Shown in pieces: positions 8,653-17,967 of a stretch of DNA of 64,000 nt. The notes under the pieces are model-generated. The model was not told the DNA's origin. It saw nothing but the letters and a program-made list of their open reading frames with translations, and ran no database searches. How positions within the stretch are numbered: the stretch's first letter is position 1; each line of letters opens with the position of its first letter. Location of the stretch: NCBI RefSeq assembly GCF_900198835.1, contig NZ_LT900021.1, positions 1,736,001 through 1,800,000 on the forward strand. The letters are read 5' to 3'. The DNA comes from Thermococcus henrietii. Lineage in GTDB: Archaea; Methanobacteriota_B; Thermococci; Thermococcales; Thermococcaceae. The position numbers were made by a program, and so were the translations under genes.

Positions 8653-9399
8653 ATGGACTCGAAGTGGCTCTGCTACCCTCACCTCTGCGCGGCGAGCGAC
8701 GTTGGGGCGAGGAAGAACAACGAGGACGGGTTCACCATCGGGAAGCTCCCCTACGGTCACTACATCGGGATAGCAGATGGTCTCGGGGGACACGCGGCGG
8801 GAGAAGTGGCTTCGGCGATTGCCCTTGAGACGGCCCGGGAGGTCGTCCTGAGCGAGTACGAGGACGGAATGGACGGGACGATGCTACGGGTTCTCCTCAG
8901 GAAGTCCCACGAGCTCGCGAACTCCGCCGTTCTGGAGGAGGCCATTGGAGAGAGGGCCGGAATGGGAACGACGCTTCTCACCGCCGTTGTCAGGGGAAGG
9001 GAGGTTTTCCTCGCCAACACCGGCGACAGCAGGGCCCAGCTGATAAGGAATGGAAAAGTGCTGGCCCAGACGCGCGACCACAACCTCTTGAGGGAGCTCC
9101 TCGACAGGGGGGAACTGACCGAAGAGGAGGCATGGGGCCATCCAGCGTCCAGCAGGCTCACCCACGTCATCGGCGCCAGTGGGAGGCGCTTCGCCGTGGA
9201 TTTCTACCGCTGGGAAGCCCGGCCCGGCGACTGGCTTCTCTTGAGCACCGACGGTCTTCACGACTACGTGAAACCTAAGAGAATCCTTGAAATTCTGAGC
9301 GAGAACAACGAACCCCGCGAGGCGGTTAAGGCACTGCTCAACGAGGCCCTCGGCGTCACCCACGACAACGTTACGATAATCCTCTACCGGTGGTTCTGA
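8653..9399 (+). CDS. PP2C-type serine/threonine protein phosphatase
   Basis: A 248-residue Mn/Mg-dependent protein phosphatase. All PP2C motifs are present in order: SDVGARKNNEDGF (residues 15-27), ADGLGGHAAGEVAS (41-54), GMGTTLLTAVV, NTGDSRAQLI, TRDHNLL, the SSRLTHVIGA region, STDGLHDYV and the closing HDNVTIILYR. The metal-binding Asp residues of the ADG, TDG and DN motifs are all there. The ATG at 8653 follows GGTGA by five bases; the preceding PP-loop gene ends only five bases upstream. The target phosphoprotein is unknown. Confidence 0.93.
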   Translation: MDSKWLCYPHLCAASDVGARKNNEDGFTIGKLPYGHYIGIADGLGGHAAGEVASAIALETAREVVLSEYEDGMDGTMLRVLLRKSHELANSAVLEEAIGERAGMGTTLLTAVVRGREVFLANTGDSRAQLIRNGKVLAQTRDHNLLRELLDRGELTEEEAWGHPASSRLTHVIGASGRRFAVDFYRWEARPGDWLLLSTDGLHDYVKPKRILEILSENNEPREAVKALLNEALGVTHDNVTIILYRWF

Positions 9400-10394
9400 T
9401 GCTCCCGCCCGGAAAGCTCCGAAACGACGTCCTGCGGGAGGTAATCTTCCAGAACCTAGGCATCGAGGACGCCAAGGTAATCCACGGGCCGAAAGAAGGC
9501 TTTGACTCGGCGGTTCTCGAGTACGACGACGAGAACTACCTCGTAATAGCCACTGACCCAACGCTCGGCGTTCCCGCTGAAACCTTCGGCTTCTTCACCT
9601 ACCATTTTGCCTCAAGCGACGTTGCCGTCTTCGGGGCGAGGCCGAGGTGGCTCGTGGTTGATTTTCTCCTCCCGCCGGGGACAACGAAGGGGTTTCTCCG
9701 AAAAGCAATGGAGGACCTCAACCGGGAGTGCGAGCGGTATAAAACGGCGGTAATCGGCGGGCACACCGGAGTTTACCCCTCGATTTCCGAGCCAACCGCA
9801 ACCACAACGGCGATGGGGCTCGTGAGGAAGGAGGAGCTCAAGCTTCCCCTCGCGAGGCCGGGAGATAGAATAATCGTTACGAACAAAGTCGCCCTTGAGT
9901 TCGCGGTTTCCTCCGCCTACTTCCAGGCTGAAGAGCTGAGGAAGGTCTTAACCCCCTGGCAAATCGCCGAACTCCGCTCGCTCTATCGGCTCGAGACTGT
10001 TCTTCCAGATGCTCTGATAGCGAAGTCCTTCGTCAGGGGAATGCACGACGCGACGGAAGGTGGTTTAACGGCGCTCCACGAGATTGCCGACAACTCTGGA
10101 GTTGGCTTCAGGATCTACGCCGAGAGACTTCAGCTTAACCCCCTCGTGAAGAGGGTTCTCGATTTCTATAAGCTGGAACCCTGGGGCGTCTCCTCAAGCG
10201 GAACGCTGATAACAATAACGCCTCCGGAGAACTCTGGTTCCCTGATTACGGAATTGAATAAGAATGGAATTAAGGCCTTCGAGCTTGGCGAGTTCACGGA
10301 GGAGAAAGAGAGGGTTCTCATAGCGGATAGCGAGGAAAGACCATTCCCGGAGTTCGAGGGCGACCCCTACGCGGAGCTCTATGGCAAACGATAA
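9399..10394 (+). CDS. AIR-synthase/HypE-like ATP-binding protein
   Basis: A 331-residue member of the PurM/HypE/SelD/ThiL fold. ATDPTLGVPAETFGFFTYHFASSDVAVFGARP is the usual metal-ATP region, split here around residues 50-80; GGHTGVYPS, ATTTAMGLV and MHDATEGGLTALHEIA are the later conserved blocks. HypE proteins dehydrate carbamoyl groups for NiFe-hydrogenase ligands, but this member lacks an obvious PRIC-type C-terminal Cys, so a different, ATP-dependent role is likely. The ATG at 9399 overlaps the PP2C stop by one base, so the two are co-translated. Confidence 0.72.
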   Translation: MLPPGKLRNDVLREVIFQNLGIEDAKVIHGPKEGFDSAVLEYDDENYLVIATDPTLGVPAETFGFFTYHFASSDVAVFGARPRWLVVDFLLPPGTTKGFLRKAMEDLNRECERYKTAVIGGHTGVYPSISEPTATTTAMGLVRKEELKLPLARPGDRIIVTNKVALEFAVSSAYFQAEELRKVLTPWQIAELRSLYRLETVLPDALIAKSFVRGMHDATEGGLTALHEIADNSGVGFRIYAERLQLNPLVKRVLDFYKLEPWGVSSSGTLITITPPENSGSLITELNKNGIKAFELGEFTEEKERVLIADSEERPFPEFEGDPYAELYGKR

Positions 10395-10419
10395 ATAGAG
10401 GGAAGGTGCAGTATCACCC

Positions 10420-10738
10420 ATGAGCTCGGAGCTTATCCGCGATGTGATTTTGAGGGTATCACGCGAACTGGGTCTTGAAGTTGACGAGATAATCCTCTTC
10501 GGCTCACGAGTCAGGGGGGGATTTTAGAGCCAACAGCGACTGGGACGTTTTGGTTGTTCTGTCAGAGCCCGTAGAACGGAAAATGGAACTCGAAGCCTAC
10601 AAACGAATGCACAGGGAGCTTCTGTTGAAGAGAATCAAGGCGGATATCCTCTTCATCTCAAGGAACGAGCTGGAGAAGGTCAAAGACGATACCGGCTTCA
10701 TCTACTACTACGCCCTCAGGGAGGGTGTGAAAATTTGA
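10420..10738 (+). pseudogene. MNT-type minimal nucleotidyltransferase, frameshifted in a G7 run
   Basis: The ATG at 10420 opens a small nucleotidyltransferase with the motif ILFGSRVRG, but a run of seven G at 10514-10520 puts the ribosome onto a TAG. With six G the frame continues as DFRANSDWDVLVVLSEP, giving the GSxxRG and DxD motifs and ending at 10738, about 105 residues in all. MNT proteins are antitoxins that act on HEPN toxins, and the next gene is a HEPN remnant. The single-base homopolymer change could be decay, a phase-variable switch or a sequencing error. Confidence 0.8.
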
Positions 10739-11108
10739 GCTTCAGAGAGTGGCTCCAGAAGGCTGAGAAAGACCTCATGCTGGCCAAGAACAGCCTTTCC
10801 CTCGAATTCTACGATTATGCAACTTTTCACCCCAGCAGTGTGCAGAGAAAGCTCTAAAAGCGTTTTTAGTATCGAGAGGAAGGCCCATCAAGCGAACCCA
10901 CGATATTGGAGAGCTCATACTCCTGTGCGCTGAAGTAGATTCGGAATTCCTAAAGCTCTTCGATGATGATGTTGATGTTCTAACCGCCTACGCCGTTGAG
11001 GCGAGGTATCCAACCCTCCACGAGCCGGATAAAGAAGAGGCAGAGAACGCGATAAAGCTCGCCGAACTCACTCTCTCATTCGTGCGCTCCAGGCTCACTT
11101 CACCCTGA
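10735..11108 (+). pseudogene. HEPN-domain toxin, frameshifted
   Basis: Starts at TTG 10735, overlapping the MNT stop in a TTGA arrangement. The first 35 codons (FREWLQKAEKDLMLAKNSL) are HEPN-like; a one-base loss in the CACCCC stretch near 10831 breaks the frame. In the restored frame QQCAEKALKAFLVSRGRPIKRTHDIGELI shows the conserved HEPN helix and the RxxxxH-like RPIKRTH active-site region. It ends 14 bp inside the convergent pelota gene. Both partners of this HEPN/MNT pair therefore carry a single-base frameshift. Confidence 0.78.
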
Positions 11109-12168
11109 ACCTCAGCAGGGCCGCGAGGCCACCAAGGGCCTTCAGCTTTTCACCGCCTTCGTGCTCAGAGCTGACGATGACAGCTTCACCCCTTGAATAC
11201 CTCACGGCGTCCATGAGTTCCTCGACCTTCTCCCTGTGCTCGCCCTTCAAAAGCTCGTCGAGGACCAAAAGCGTCTCAACGGCCCCGTAGTTCACCGCTT
11301 CCTCCACTTCCCTGAGGCCGTAGGTGGCCAACCCGGTGTTCCTCGCGATGTTCTCAAGGACCTTCTCAACGAGCTGGACTTCCTTGGCAACCCTGTTCTC
11401 ATGGTAGACCCTGTCAACGGTTCCGCGCTTGATGACCTCGTAGATGCCCGTCCTTCCGGTTACGCTGGTGTCTTCGATGACGACCTTCTTCGCCAGCTCG
11501 GGGTAGTTTTCACGCAGGAACTTGTGGAAGTCCTCCTTGACGAAGCCCGGGCCAGCTACAATCGCCTTCTCGATTTTCTCCCTCCCCATGAGCTCGGCCA
11601 TCGTCTTGGCCAAGTCGTGGAAGAACTTCTTTTCCTCGCTTTCTCTATCTGTGTTGTAGCGCTTCCCGCCGAGGTTCCGCCTTATGCTAGCGACCATCTC
11701 GACGCCGTACTCGCGGACTAGCGCTATGTCAGCCTCGCCCTCGTCTATCACCACAATCATGACCTTGGCCCTCTTCGAGGCCTCTATCGCCTCCTTAAGG
11801 CGCTCTATGTGGTGCTCCTTCCAGCGGGGCTTCTGGATTGTTACGACCGTTCCTTCTTCAATCGTTATCGTGTGGTACTTGCCGAGGGGAACATCTTCTC
11901 TGCTCGCGTAGACTATCGGCCCGGTAACGCGGACCTGGTTTGCGAACTTGTGAAAGTTTATCTTCTCAGCTTTGACGCCGAGATAGACAGGAATGACCTC
12001 GACCTTCTCGGCCCTCAGTGAGTCCGTCCTCTGGGCCTGCTTCCTAAGGGTCTTCGCGTAAACGACGTCGCCGGGGTCTATGACGTGGTAGAGGTGCCAA
12101 AGGTCGTCCAGCGTTTCGGCCTTTACCTTCACTATGCCCTCCTTGGGCTTCTCTTCGAGTATCTGCAC
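11095..12168 (-). CDS. pelA: aPelota mRNA surveillance protein
   Basis: A 357-residue eRF1-like factor that, with aABCE1, rescues ribosomes stalled on defective mRNA. The N-terminal Sm-like domain (DDLWHLYHVIDPGDVVYAKTLR), central domain (IVVIDEGEADIALVREYGVE) and C-terminal L7Ae-like domain (GAVETLLVLDELLKG) are in the usual order, and the eRF1 GGQ loop is absent as expected. The start is GTG with GGTGA four bases upstream. Length equals that of other Thermococcales Pelota proteins. Confidence 0.96.
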   Translation of the reverse strand: MQILEEKPKEGIVKVKAETLDDLWHLYHVIDPGDVVYAKTLRKQAQRTDSLRAEKVEVIPVYLGVKAEKINFHKFANQVRVTGPIVYASREDVPLGKYHTITIEEGTVVTIQKPRWKEHHIERLKEAIEASKRAKVMIVVIDEGEADIALVREYGVEMVASIRRNLGGKRYNTDRESEEKKFFHDLAKTMAELMGREKIEKAIVAGPGFVKEDFHKFLRENYPELAKKVVIEDTSVTGRTGIYEVIKRGTVDRVYHENRVAKEVQLVEKVLENIARNTGLATYGLREVEEAVNYGAVETLLVLDELLKGEHREKVEELMDAVRYSRGEAVIVSSEHEGGEKLKALGGLAALLRFRVK

Positions 12169-12208
12169 CTTCTCACCCCTAACGAACTTGGAGGGAAGGA
12201 TTTAAAGG

Positions 12209-12967
12209 TTACCAGCCCTCCTCGAAGCGGATTCCCTTCGACTCCATGAAGGCCTTCGCGCGCTCTATCTCCTCCTCGCTTTCACCGAAGAGGATTATCC
12301 CGATGTACTTCCCGAAGCCCTTCGGCGAGGAGTGGATTCTAACGTTAAAGCGCTCCAGCGTCTCGTTGAGTATCGGCGCGAGCTTGCTCTCGTCCGTTAT
12401 CTCCGCCAAAAGCTTCCTCTGGACGAACTTCTTCTTCCCGAGCCTCGGGAGGACTTCCTTCTCGAGCATCGCCTTCATCTCGCGCGGCATTCCGGGGAGG
12501 ACGAATATCTTAACACCCTCGTGCTCGATGTAGGCCCCCGGAGCGGCACCTTCGATGTTCTCCAGCGGTTCCGCGCCCTCCGGCAGGTAGGCCATCTTTC
12601 TTCTCGCCTCGTTTAACTCGGGGTCGTCTATGAGGCCCTTCTCGTAAAGCTCGCGGTAGAATGCCTTAATCCTCTCAAGGCACTCCTCGCAGAGGACGAG
12701 CTTCCTGCTGAGGGCCTCCGCAACCGCCAGCATCGTAACGTCGTCGTGGGTCGGCCCGAGACCGCCCGAAATCACGAGAACCTCGGGTTTTCTCCCGAGG
12801 ATCTCTCTGAGGACGGTCTTTATCTCCTCCACGTCATCCCCTACAGTCGTCTTCCTCCTCACCCAGTAGCCCCTCTCGGTGAGCTTCTTCGCTATGAATG
12901 CGGAGTTGCTGTCAACGGTGTTGCCAGTCAAAAGCTCGTCGCCTACCGTCAGTACCTCCGCGAACAT
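12209..12967 (-). CDS. CinA N-terminal-type molybdopterin-binding-fold protein
   Basis: A 252-residue protein built on the MoaB/MogA fold (FAEVLTVGDELLTGNTVDSN at the start, VISGGLGPTHDDVT near residue 70, KIFVLPGMPREMKAML near 150), matching the N-terminal domain of CinA. Full CinA also has a C-terminal NMN deamidase domain, absent here, so a pyrophosphatase-like role on oxidised nucleotides is the best guess. The ATG at 12967 follows GGTGGTGGGA; a TATA-like GTTATAAGCC lies about 35 bases upstream. Confidence 0.85.
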   Translation of the reverse strand: MFAEVLTVGDELLTGNTVDSNSAFIAKKLTERGYWVRRKTTVGDDVEEIKTVLREILGRKPEVLVISGGLGPTHDDVTMLAVAEALSRKLVLCEECLERIKAFYRELYEKGLIDDPELNEARRKMAYLPEGAEPLENIEGAAPGAYIEHEGVKIFVLPGMPREMKAMLEKEVLPRLGKKKFVQRKLLAEITDESKLAPILNETLERFNVRIHSSPKGFGKYIGIILFGESEEEIERAKAFMESKGIRFEEGW

Positions 12968-13060
12968 TCCCACCACCGGAGAAGTTTCAACTCCGGGGCT
13001 TATAACGCCAGCGGAATGCTTTTGCAGGAGAATGTCAAAACGACCCCTTTTCAAAGTGCT

Positions 13061-13096
13061 TTTCACCGCGGGTGAAAGCAACGCTTAAGTATTTTA
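13061..13096 (+). promoter_or_regulatory. GAPDH promoter with Thermococcales-glycolytic-motif-like operator
   Basis: TTTCAC-CGCGG-GTGAAA at 13061-13077 is a perfect palindrome that matches TATCAC-N5-GTGATA, the TGM site of the TrmB-family regulator Tgr/TrmBL1, in ten of twelve positions and in spacing. It sits directly upstream of the TATA element AAGTATTTTA at 13087-13096. In T. kodakarensis a site upstream of BRE/TATA goes with activation of gluconeogenic genes, which fits phosphorylating GAPDH. Confidence 0.7.
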
Positions 13097-13122
13097 TCGC
13101 TGTAAAACTCCCGGTGGTTGCC

Positions 13123-14130
13123 ATGGCCAGGGTTAAGGTCGGAATCAACGGCTACGGCACGATAGGAAAGCGTGTCGCTTACGCCGTCACGAAGCAGGAC
13201 GATATGAAGCTCATCGGCGTAACCAAGACCAAGCCGGACTTTGAAGCCTACCGCGCGAGGGAACTGGGAATCCCCGTCTATTCTGCCAGCGAGGAGTTCC
13301 TTCCGCGCTTTGAAAAGGCGGGCTTCGAGGTCGCCGGAACGCTGGAGGACCTTCTCAACGAGGTTGACGTAATCGTTGACGCCACCCCCGGAGGAATGGG
13401 AGCGAAGAACAAGGCCCTCTACGAGAAGGCCGGCGTTAAAGCCGTCTTCCAGGGCGGTGAGAAGGCGAACGTTGCCGAGGTTTCGTTCGTGGCCCAGGCC
13501 AACTACGAGAAGGCCCTCGGCAAGGACTACGTCCGCGTCGTCTCCTGCAACACGACGGGTCTAACCAGGACGCTGAGCGCGATTCAGGAATACATCGACT
13601 ACGTTTACGCGGTCATGATTAGAAGGGCGGCCGACCCCAACGACACGAAGCGCGGTCCCATAAACGCCATTACGCCGAGCGTTACCGTTCCTTCCCACCA
13701 CGGTCCGGACGTCCAGACGGTTATACCGATTAACATCGAGACGAGTGCCTTCGTCGTTCCGACGACACTCATGCACGTTCACAGCGTAATGGTCGAGCTG
13801 AAGAAGCCGGTCGAGGCGAAGGACGTCGTGGATATCTTCGAGAACACCACGCGCGTTCTGCTCTTCGAGAAGGAGAAGGGTTTCGACAGCACCGCCCAGC
13901 TCATAGAGTTCGCCCGCGACCTGCACCGCGAGTGGAACAACCTCTACGAGATTGCCGTCTGGAAGGAGAGCATCAGCGTGAGAAGAAACAGGCTGTTCTA
14001 CATTCAGGCCGTCCACCAGGAGAGCGACGTGGTGCCCGAGAACATCGACGCGATAAGGGCAATGTTCGAGCTGGCGGAGAAGTGGGGGAGCATAAGGAAG
14101 ACGAACGAGAGCCTGGGAATTTTGAAGTGA
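13123..14130 (+). CDS. gap: Archaeal-type glyceraldehyde-3-phosphate dehydrogenase (phosphorylating)
   Basis: A 335-residue enzyme interconverting glyceraldehyde-3-phosphate and 1,3-bisphosphoglycerate; in Thermococcales it works mainly in gluconeogenesis. [15 protein letters not shown] is the Rossmann nucleotide motif, and [10 protein letters not shown] near residue 140 holds the catalytic Cys in the archaeal context. Start ATG 13123 follows GGTGG. A diverged copy of its last 25 codons occurs at 16453-16531. A TGM-like operator lies upstream. Confidence 0.96.
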   Translation: MARVKVGINGYGTIGKRVAYAVTKQDDMKLIGVTKTKPDFEAYRARELGIPVYSASEEFLPRFEKAGFEVAGTLEDLLNEVDVIVDATPGGMGAKNKALYEKAGVKAVFQGGEKANVAEVSFVAQANYEKALGKDYVRVVSCNTTGLTRTLSAIQEYIDYVYAVMIRRAADPNDTKRGPINAITPSVTVPSHHGPDVQTVIPINIETSAFVVPTTLMHVHSVMVELKKPVEAKDVVDIFENTTRVLLFEKEKGFDSTAQLIEFARDLHREWNNLYEIAVWKESISVRRNRLFYIQAVHQESDVVPENIDAIRAMFELAEKWGSIRKTNESLGILK

Positions 14131-14794
<664 letters not shown>

Positions 14795-14851
14795 TATTAA
14801 GGTTGTGTGAGTTATCAGGTAATTAAAGCAAAACAATAAGAGGTATACAAT

Positions 14852-16339
14852 TCACCCAAGTTTCTTCCTCCGTTTTATCTCTTCAAGAGCCTTGTAGAAG
14901 TCCTCTTTTCTAACATGGAGTTCTTGAAAAACTCTCTTGGGTATCTGCTCCGCCTCGAAGTCAATCTTGCCCTCCTTGATGAGCCTTCTGAGCGCTATCA
15001 TTGCTGCCTCTCTCACAAGAGCTGCTAGGTCAGCACCGACGAACCCATGAGTCTTTTCGGCAATCTCATCAAGCATTTTGTCTACCAGCTTGGCGCGTAT
15101 CTCGGGGTAAAACTCGCGTTTGGATTTAAGAATTTCTTTCACTTCCTCCACGCTCTTCGCAGATTCGACGAGTTTAATTAGTTCCTTCACTTTCTTTGAA
15201 TCGAAAGTGTTCATGCTCTTAAGTTCTTTGAGAACCTTGAGAACCTCCAAAACAGTGCCTCTGTCGTATTCAGGTTCTAGTGGCATTCCCCTCGTGTGTA
15301 TTTGGAGTATCTCCTTCCTACCCCTCTTGTCCGGAGGCTTAAGCTCTATCACTTCTTCAAATTTCTCGTCTGTGAGAAGTTTCAAATTCTTTATCAATTC
15401 AAGGTTCGAGGTAGTTCCTATAACCCTAAATTGGTTGAACAGTAAGTTAACAGTTGCAACCACCATGTCTCTGTTGTCTGGGCTCAATAGGACTATGCTG
15501 TCAATGTCTTCAATAAGGACTAACTCACGGGCATCCTTAGAGAACTCTTTAACAATATCTATTGGAGATTCCTTTCTGAGAATCGAAACAAGTTCGTAAG
15601 GATTCGTTATAACAGCATTGGCTCCACTTTCATTGATAACTGCCCTGGCAAGTAAAGATTTGCCAGTCCCAGGCGGACCGTAGAGCAGGACACCCTTCGG
15701 GGGTTCGATTCCAAGCCTTTCGAAGAGCTCTGGGTGCTTGAGGGGAAGCTCGACCATCTCGCGAATCTTCTGAATCGCGTCGCTTAAGCCACCGATATCC
15801 TCATAGGTTATCCCTAAGACTGTTGTTTTGACATTTTCTTGAATTGGTTTCTCCCTGACTTCAAATTCTGTGAATTCAGCTATCTGAACTATACCAATGG
15901 GAGTTGTTGCTATGACTACAAATGTGAGTTCTTGGTCAGGAATTGTTATTTTAATGTAGTCTCCTCTGACGACGGGTCTGCCGACGAGTCTGCCGTGGAG
16001 CCACTCGACGAAGTCCCTTCCAAACCTAATCGGCTCGGTCGGGGCAACGATGACCTTTTTAGCCTCCTTAACGTCGGCCTTCCTAACCGTAACCTCGTCG
16101 CCGAGTCCGACGCCGGCGTTCTTCCTGATTGTTCCGTCCATTCTGATGATGTTGAGTCCCTCGTCCTCAGGATAAGCAGGCCAGACGACTGCGGCCGTGT
16201 TCTTGGTTCCGATAATCTCGACTATGTCGCCCGGCTGGACGTTGAGCTCGCGCATGGCGGTCCTGTCAATCCTGACGATTCCCCTACCAACGTCCCTCTG
16301 ATAAGCGGACGCAACCTTACGCTTAATTTCGTTGCTCAT
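14852..16339 (-). CDS. Degenerate single-AAA CDC48/VAT paralogue
   Basis: A 495-residue protein starting at MSNEIKRKVASAYQRDVGRG, with GGTGA five bases upstream. Residues 1-165 are a well-kept CDC48 N domain (double-psi barrel, VQPGDIVEIIG). The single AAA module has Walker A GPPGTGKSLLARAV, but Walker B reads LVLIEDIDSI, the segment between Walker B and sensor 1 is shortened, and the GRFDREI arginine-finger motif is replaced by DEKFEEVIELKPP. The D2 ring of normal CDC48 (about 800 residues) is missing; the protein ends after HVRKEDFYKALEEI. It may still bind nucleotide or act as an adaptor, but ring-type ATPase activity is doubtful. The middle is more AT-rich than its ends. Confidence 0.85.
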   Translation of the reverse strand: MSNEIKRKVASAYQRDVGRGIVRIDRTAMRELNVQPGDIVEIIGTKNTAAVVWPAYPEDEGLNIIRMDGTIRKNAGVGLGDEVTVRKADVKEAKKVIVAPTEPIRFGRDFVEWLHGRLVGRPVVRGDYIKITIPDQELTFVVIATTPIGIVQIAEFTEFEVREKPIQENVKTTVLGITYEDIGGLSDAIQKIREMVELPLKHPELFERLGIEPPKGVLLYGPPGTGKSLLARAVINESGANAVITNPYELVSILRKESPIDIVKEFSKDARELVLIEDIDSIVLLSPDNRDMVVATVNLLFNQFRVIGTTSNLELIKNLKLLTDEKFEEVIELKPPDKRGRKEILQIHTRGMPLEPEYDRGTVLEVLKVLKELKSMNTFDSKKVKELIKLVESAKSVEEVKEILKSKREFYPEIRAKLVDKMLDEIAEKTHGFVGADLAALVREAAMIALRRLIKEGKIDFEAEQIPKRVFQELHVRKEDFYKALEEIKRRKKLG

Positions 16340-16406
16340 TTTGCTCACCATAATTGAATAACCCTCAAAACTCTAAAATGTTTTGTAACCAACACGGGAA
16401 TTAGAT

Positions 16407-16445
16407 ACTTAACCTCCTCCGCGCTCAGCCTGACAAGCAAATTCT
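16407..16445 (-). pseudogene. Remnant of a DUF167 (UPF0235) gene 3' end
   Basis: Read on the minus strand this stretch encodes KNLLVRLSAEEVK, which matches the end of the intact DUF167 protein at 17968-18267 (KDLLVRVSAEEVKKRL). It is a decayed duplicate, lying back to back with the GAPDH remnant that follows. Confidence 0.7.
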
Positions 16446-16452
16446 TAAACAC

Positions 16453-16531
16453 GATTGAGGCAATATTTGAGCTCGCCGATAAGTGAGAGAGCATAAGGAA
16501 AACGAACAGGAGTTTGGGGATTTTGAAGTGA
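16453..16531 (+). pseudogene. Remnant of the GAPDH gene 3' end
   Basis: About 74 bases align at roughly 80% identity without gaps to the last codons of the gap gene, including the stop (14057-14130). The remnant has an in-frame TGA where the intact gene has a Trp codon. Together with the DUF167 remnant just before it, it marks an old duplication boundary. Confidence 0.8.
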
Positions 16532-16574
16532 TTCGAGCTTATTGAAGGGGCTTTTTCTCTTTTTTCTGTGATTC

Positions 16575-17942
16575 TCAGCGGATGGTATTTTCAAAGTCCT
16601 CCAAGTCCCAGACGAGCCAGCCCCCTTCTCTCATCTCCCCTTTTCCTTCGGCCCGCTTTGCCACGAGGCCATAAAACGATTCCCAGTCATCAAGCCCTAC
16701 AAGCTCTGCCTTTCTTTTCAAATCTTTCAAAATTCCTCTCGTTTCCCGCTCACTTAGCTCCTTCCACTTGACCTCAACGAAGAGCGCCCGCTTCTCCCGC
16801 TCGTTTAAAGCGACGAGGTCAATCTCCTCCCCCTTCCGCCACCATCTGCCGATTTTCGTAAACATGAAAGGTAGCTTCCTGGCTTTGTTCAGCTCGACGA
16901 GAAACTCTTTGGCGAGTTCCTCAAACCGCACGGAGTAGGCCCTCTGGAGGTTCTCAAAAACACTTTCGAAATCGGCCAGACCGAGCTCTATGGCGGTTCT
17001 GTTCGGATAAACCAGCGAGAACCACGTGAGCAGAAACGGGTCGTTTATCCGGTAGATGCCCCTCTTTTCCTTTCCTACCACTGGAACCTCTCTCCTCACG
17101 AAGCCCAGCCGGATTAGGGTTTCGAGGTAGGGGTATATCCTCCGCCCCTCGATGCCGAGGCTGTTTGCTATCTCTGTCGGCCGGTGTTTCCCACCCGCTA
17201 TTGTCGCGAGAATCGAAAAGTAAACCTTAAGCTCCCTCAACTCTCCTGCGAGGACTATGTAAGGCTCGTCATAGAAATAGCCGAGGGGGGAGAGAAACTC
17301 CTCTTCCACAAGCTCTTCAATGCTCCGTTTCCTCGATGCTATGGCGAGGTAAGCAGGAACGCCCCCAAGGAGGAGGTAGGCCCTGAGTCCGTAATCCCAA
17401 TCACCGAAGAACTCAATGGAGTGCCTGAAATTCAACGGTTTCAGCATGAAGCCCGCGGTTCTTCTGCCGTAGAGGGGCGAAGAATAGCTTAAAACCTCAT
17501 CTCGCATCATTCCGAGGAGCGAGCCGGAGAGAACAAGCATTACTGGTCTCCGCGAGAGCTCATGGTCCCACGCCCTCTGAAGGGCACTCAGGATTTCTCT
17601 GTCGGATTTAACCGCGTACGTAAATTCATCAAGGATTACCGCCGTTCGTTCGTTTATCTTGGAGGCGAGGTACTTGAAGAGCGGGAACCAGTCCGAGAAG
17701 CTGAGGAACAGTTCATCCCCGAAAAACTCCGCGAGTTCCTTCCTGAGGGCCTCTATCTGCCCCTCTTTAGTGCCCTCAGTAAACGTATGGAAAAATACCT
17801 TCTTCCCCTTTGCAAACTCACTCAGAAGCCTTGTTTTCCCAACTCTCCTTCTGCCGTACACCACGACAAAGGACGGCGTGTTTTCCCATTCCCTCTCCAG
17901 CAGGTCCAGTTCGTCTTTCCTGTCAATGAATTTACCAATCAT
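16575..17942 (-). CDS. Stand-alone archaeal AAA ATPase (PF01637/DUF234 type)
   Basis: A 455-residue protein: ATPase domain with Walker A YGRRRVGKTRLL (residues 29-40), Walker B AVILDEFTYA and sensor-like VLVLSGS; a winged helix (RPTEIANSLGIEGRRIYPYLETLIRLGFV); and a C-terminal nuclease-like DUF234 domain with EIDLVALN and LFVEVKWKE, a PD-(D/E)xK-like pattern. Family roles are unclear; links to mobile elements or toxin-like systems are suggested. No Shine-Dalgarno motif; the start codon lies inside a palindromic operator and the TATA box is about 25 bases upstream, so the mRNA is probably leaderless. Confidence 0.9.
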   Translation of the reverse strand: MIGKFIDRKDELDLLEREWENTPSFVVVYGRRRVGKTRLLSEFAKGKKVFFHTFTEGTKEGQIEALRKELAEFFGDELFLSFSDWFPLFKYLASKINERTAVILDEFTYAVKSDREILSALQRAWDHELSRRPVMLVLSGSLLGMMRDEVLSYSSPLYGRRTAGFMLKPLNFRHSIEFFGDWDYGLRAYLLLGGVPAYLAIASRKRSIEELVEEEFLSPLGYFYDEPYIVLAGELRELKVYFSILATIAGGKHRPTEIANSLGIEGRRIYPYLETLIRLGFVRREVPVVGKEKRGIYRINDPFLLTWFSLVYPNRTAIELGLADFESVFENLQRAYSVRFEELAKEFLVELNKARKLPFMFTKIGRWWRKGEEIDLVALNEREKRALFVEVKWKELSERETRGILKDLKRKAELVGLDDWESFYGLVAKRAEGKGEMREGGWLVWDLEDFENTIR

Positions 17943-17966
17943 GATTAGTACTAATCATGATTAGTA
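17933..17966 (-). promoter_or_regulatory. Tandem palindromic operator over the ATPase start codon
   Basis: TACTAATCATGATTAGTA (17949-17966) is a perfect 18-bp palindrome. A second copy with one mismatch, TACCAATCATGATTAGTA, occupies 17933-17950 with a 16-bp period and contains the ATG. The TATA-like CTTAAATACT overlaps the distal copy. This arrangement predicts tight repression, possibly by the gene's own product. Confidence 0.65.
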
Positions 17967-17967
17967 T

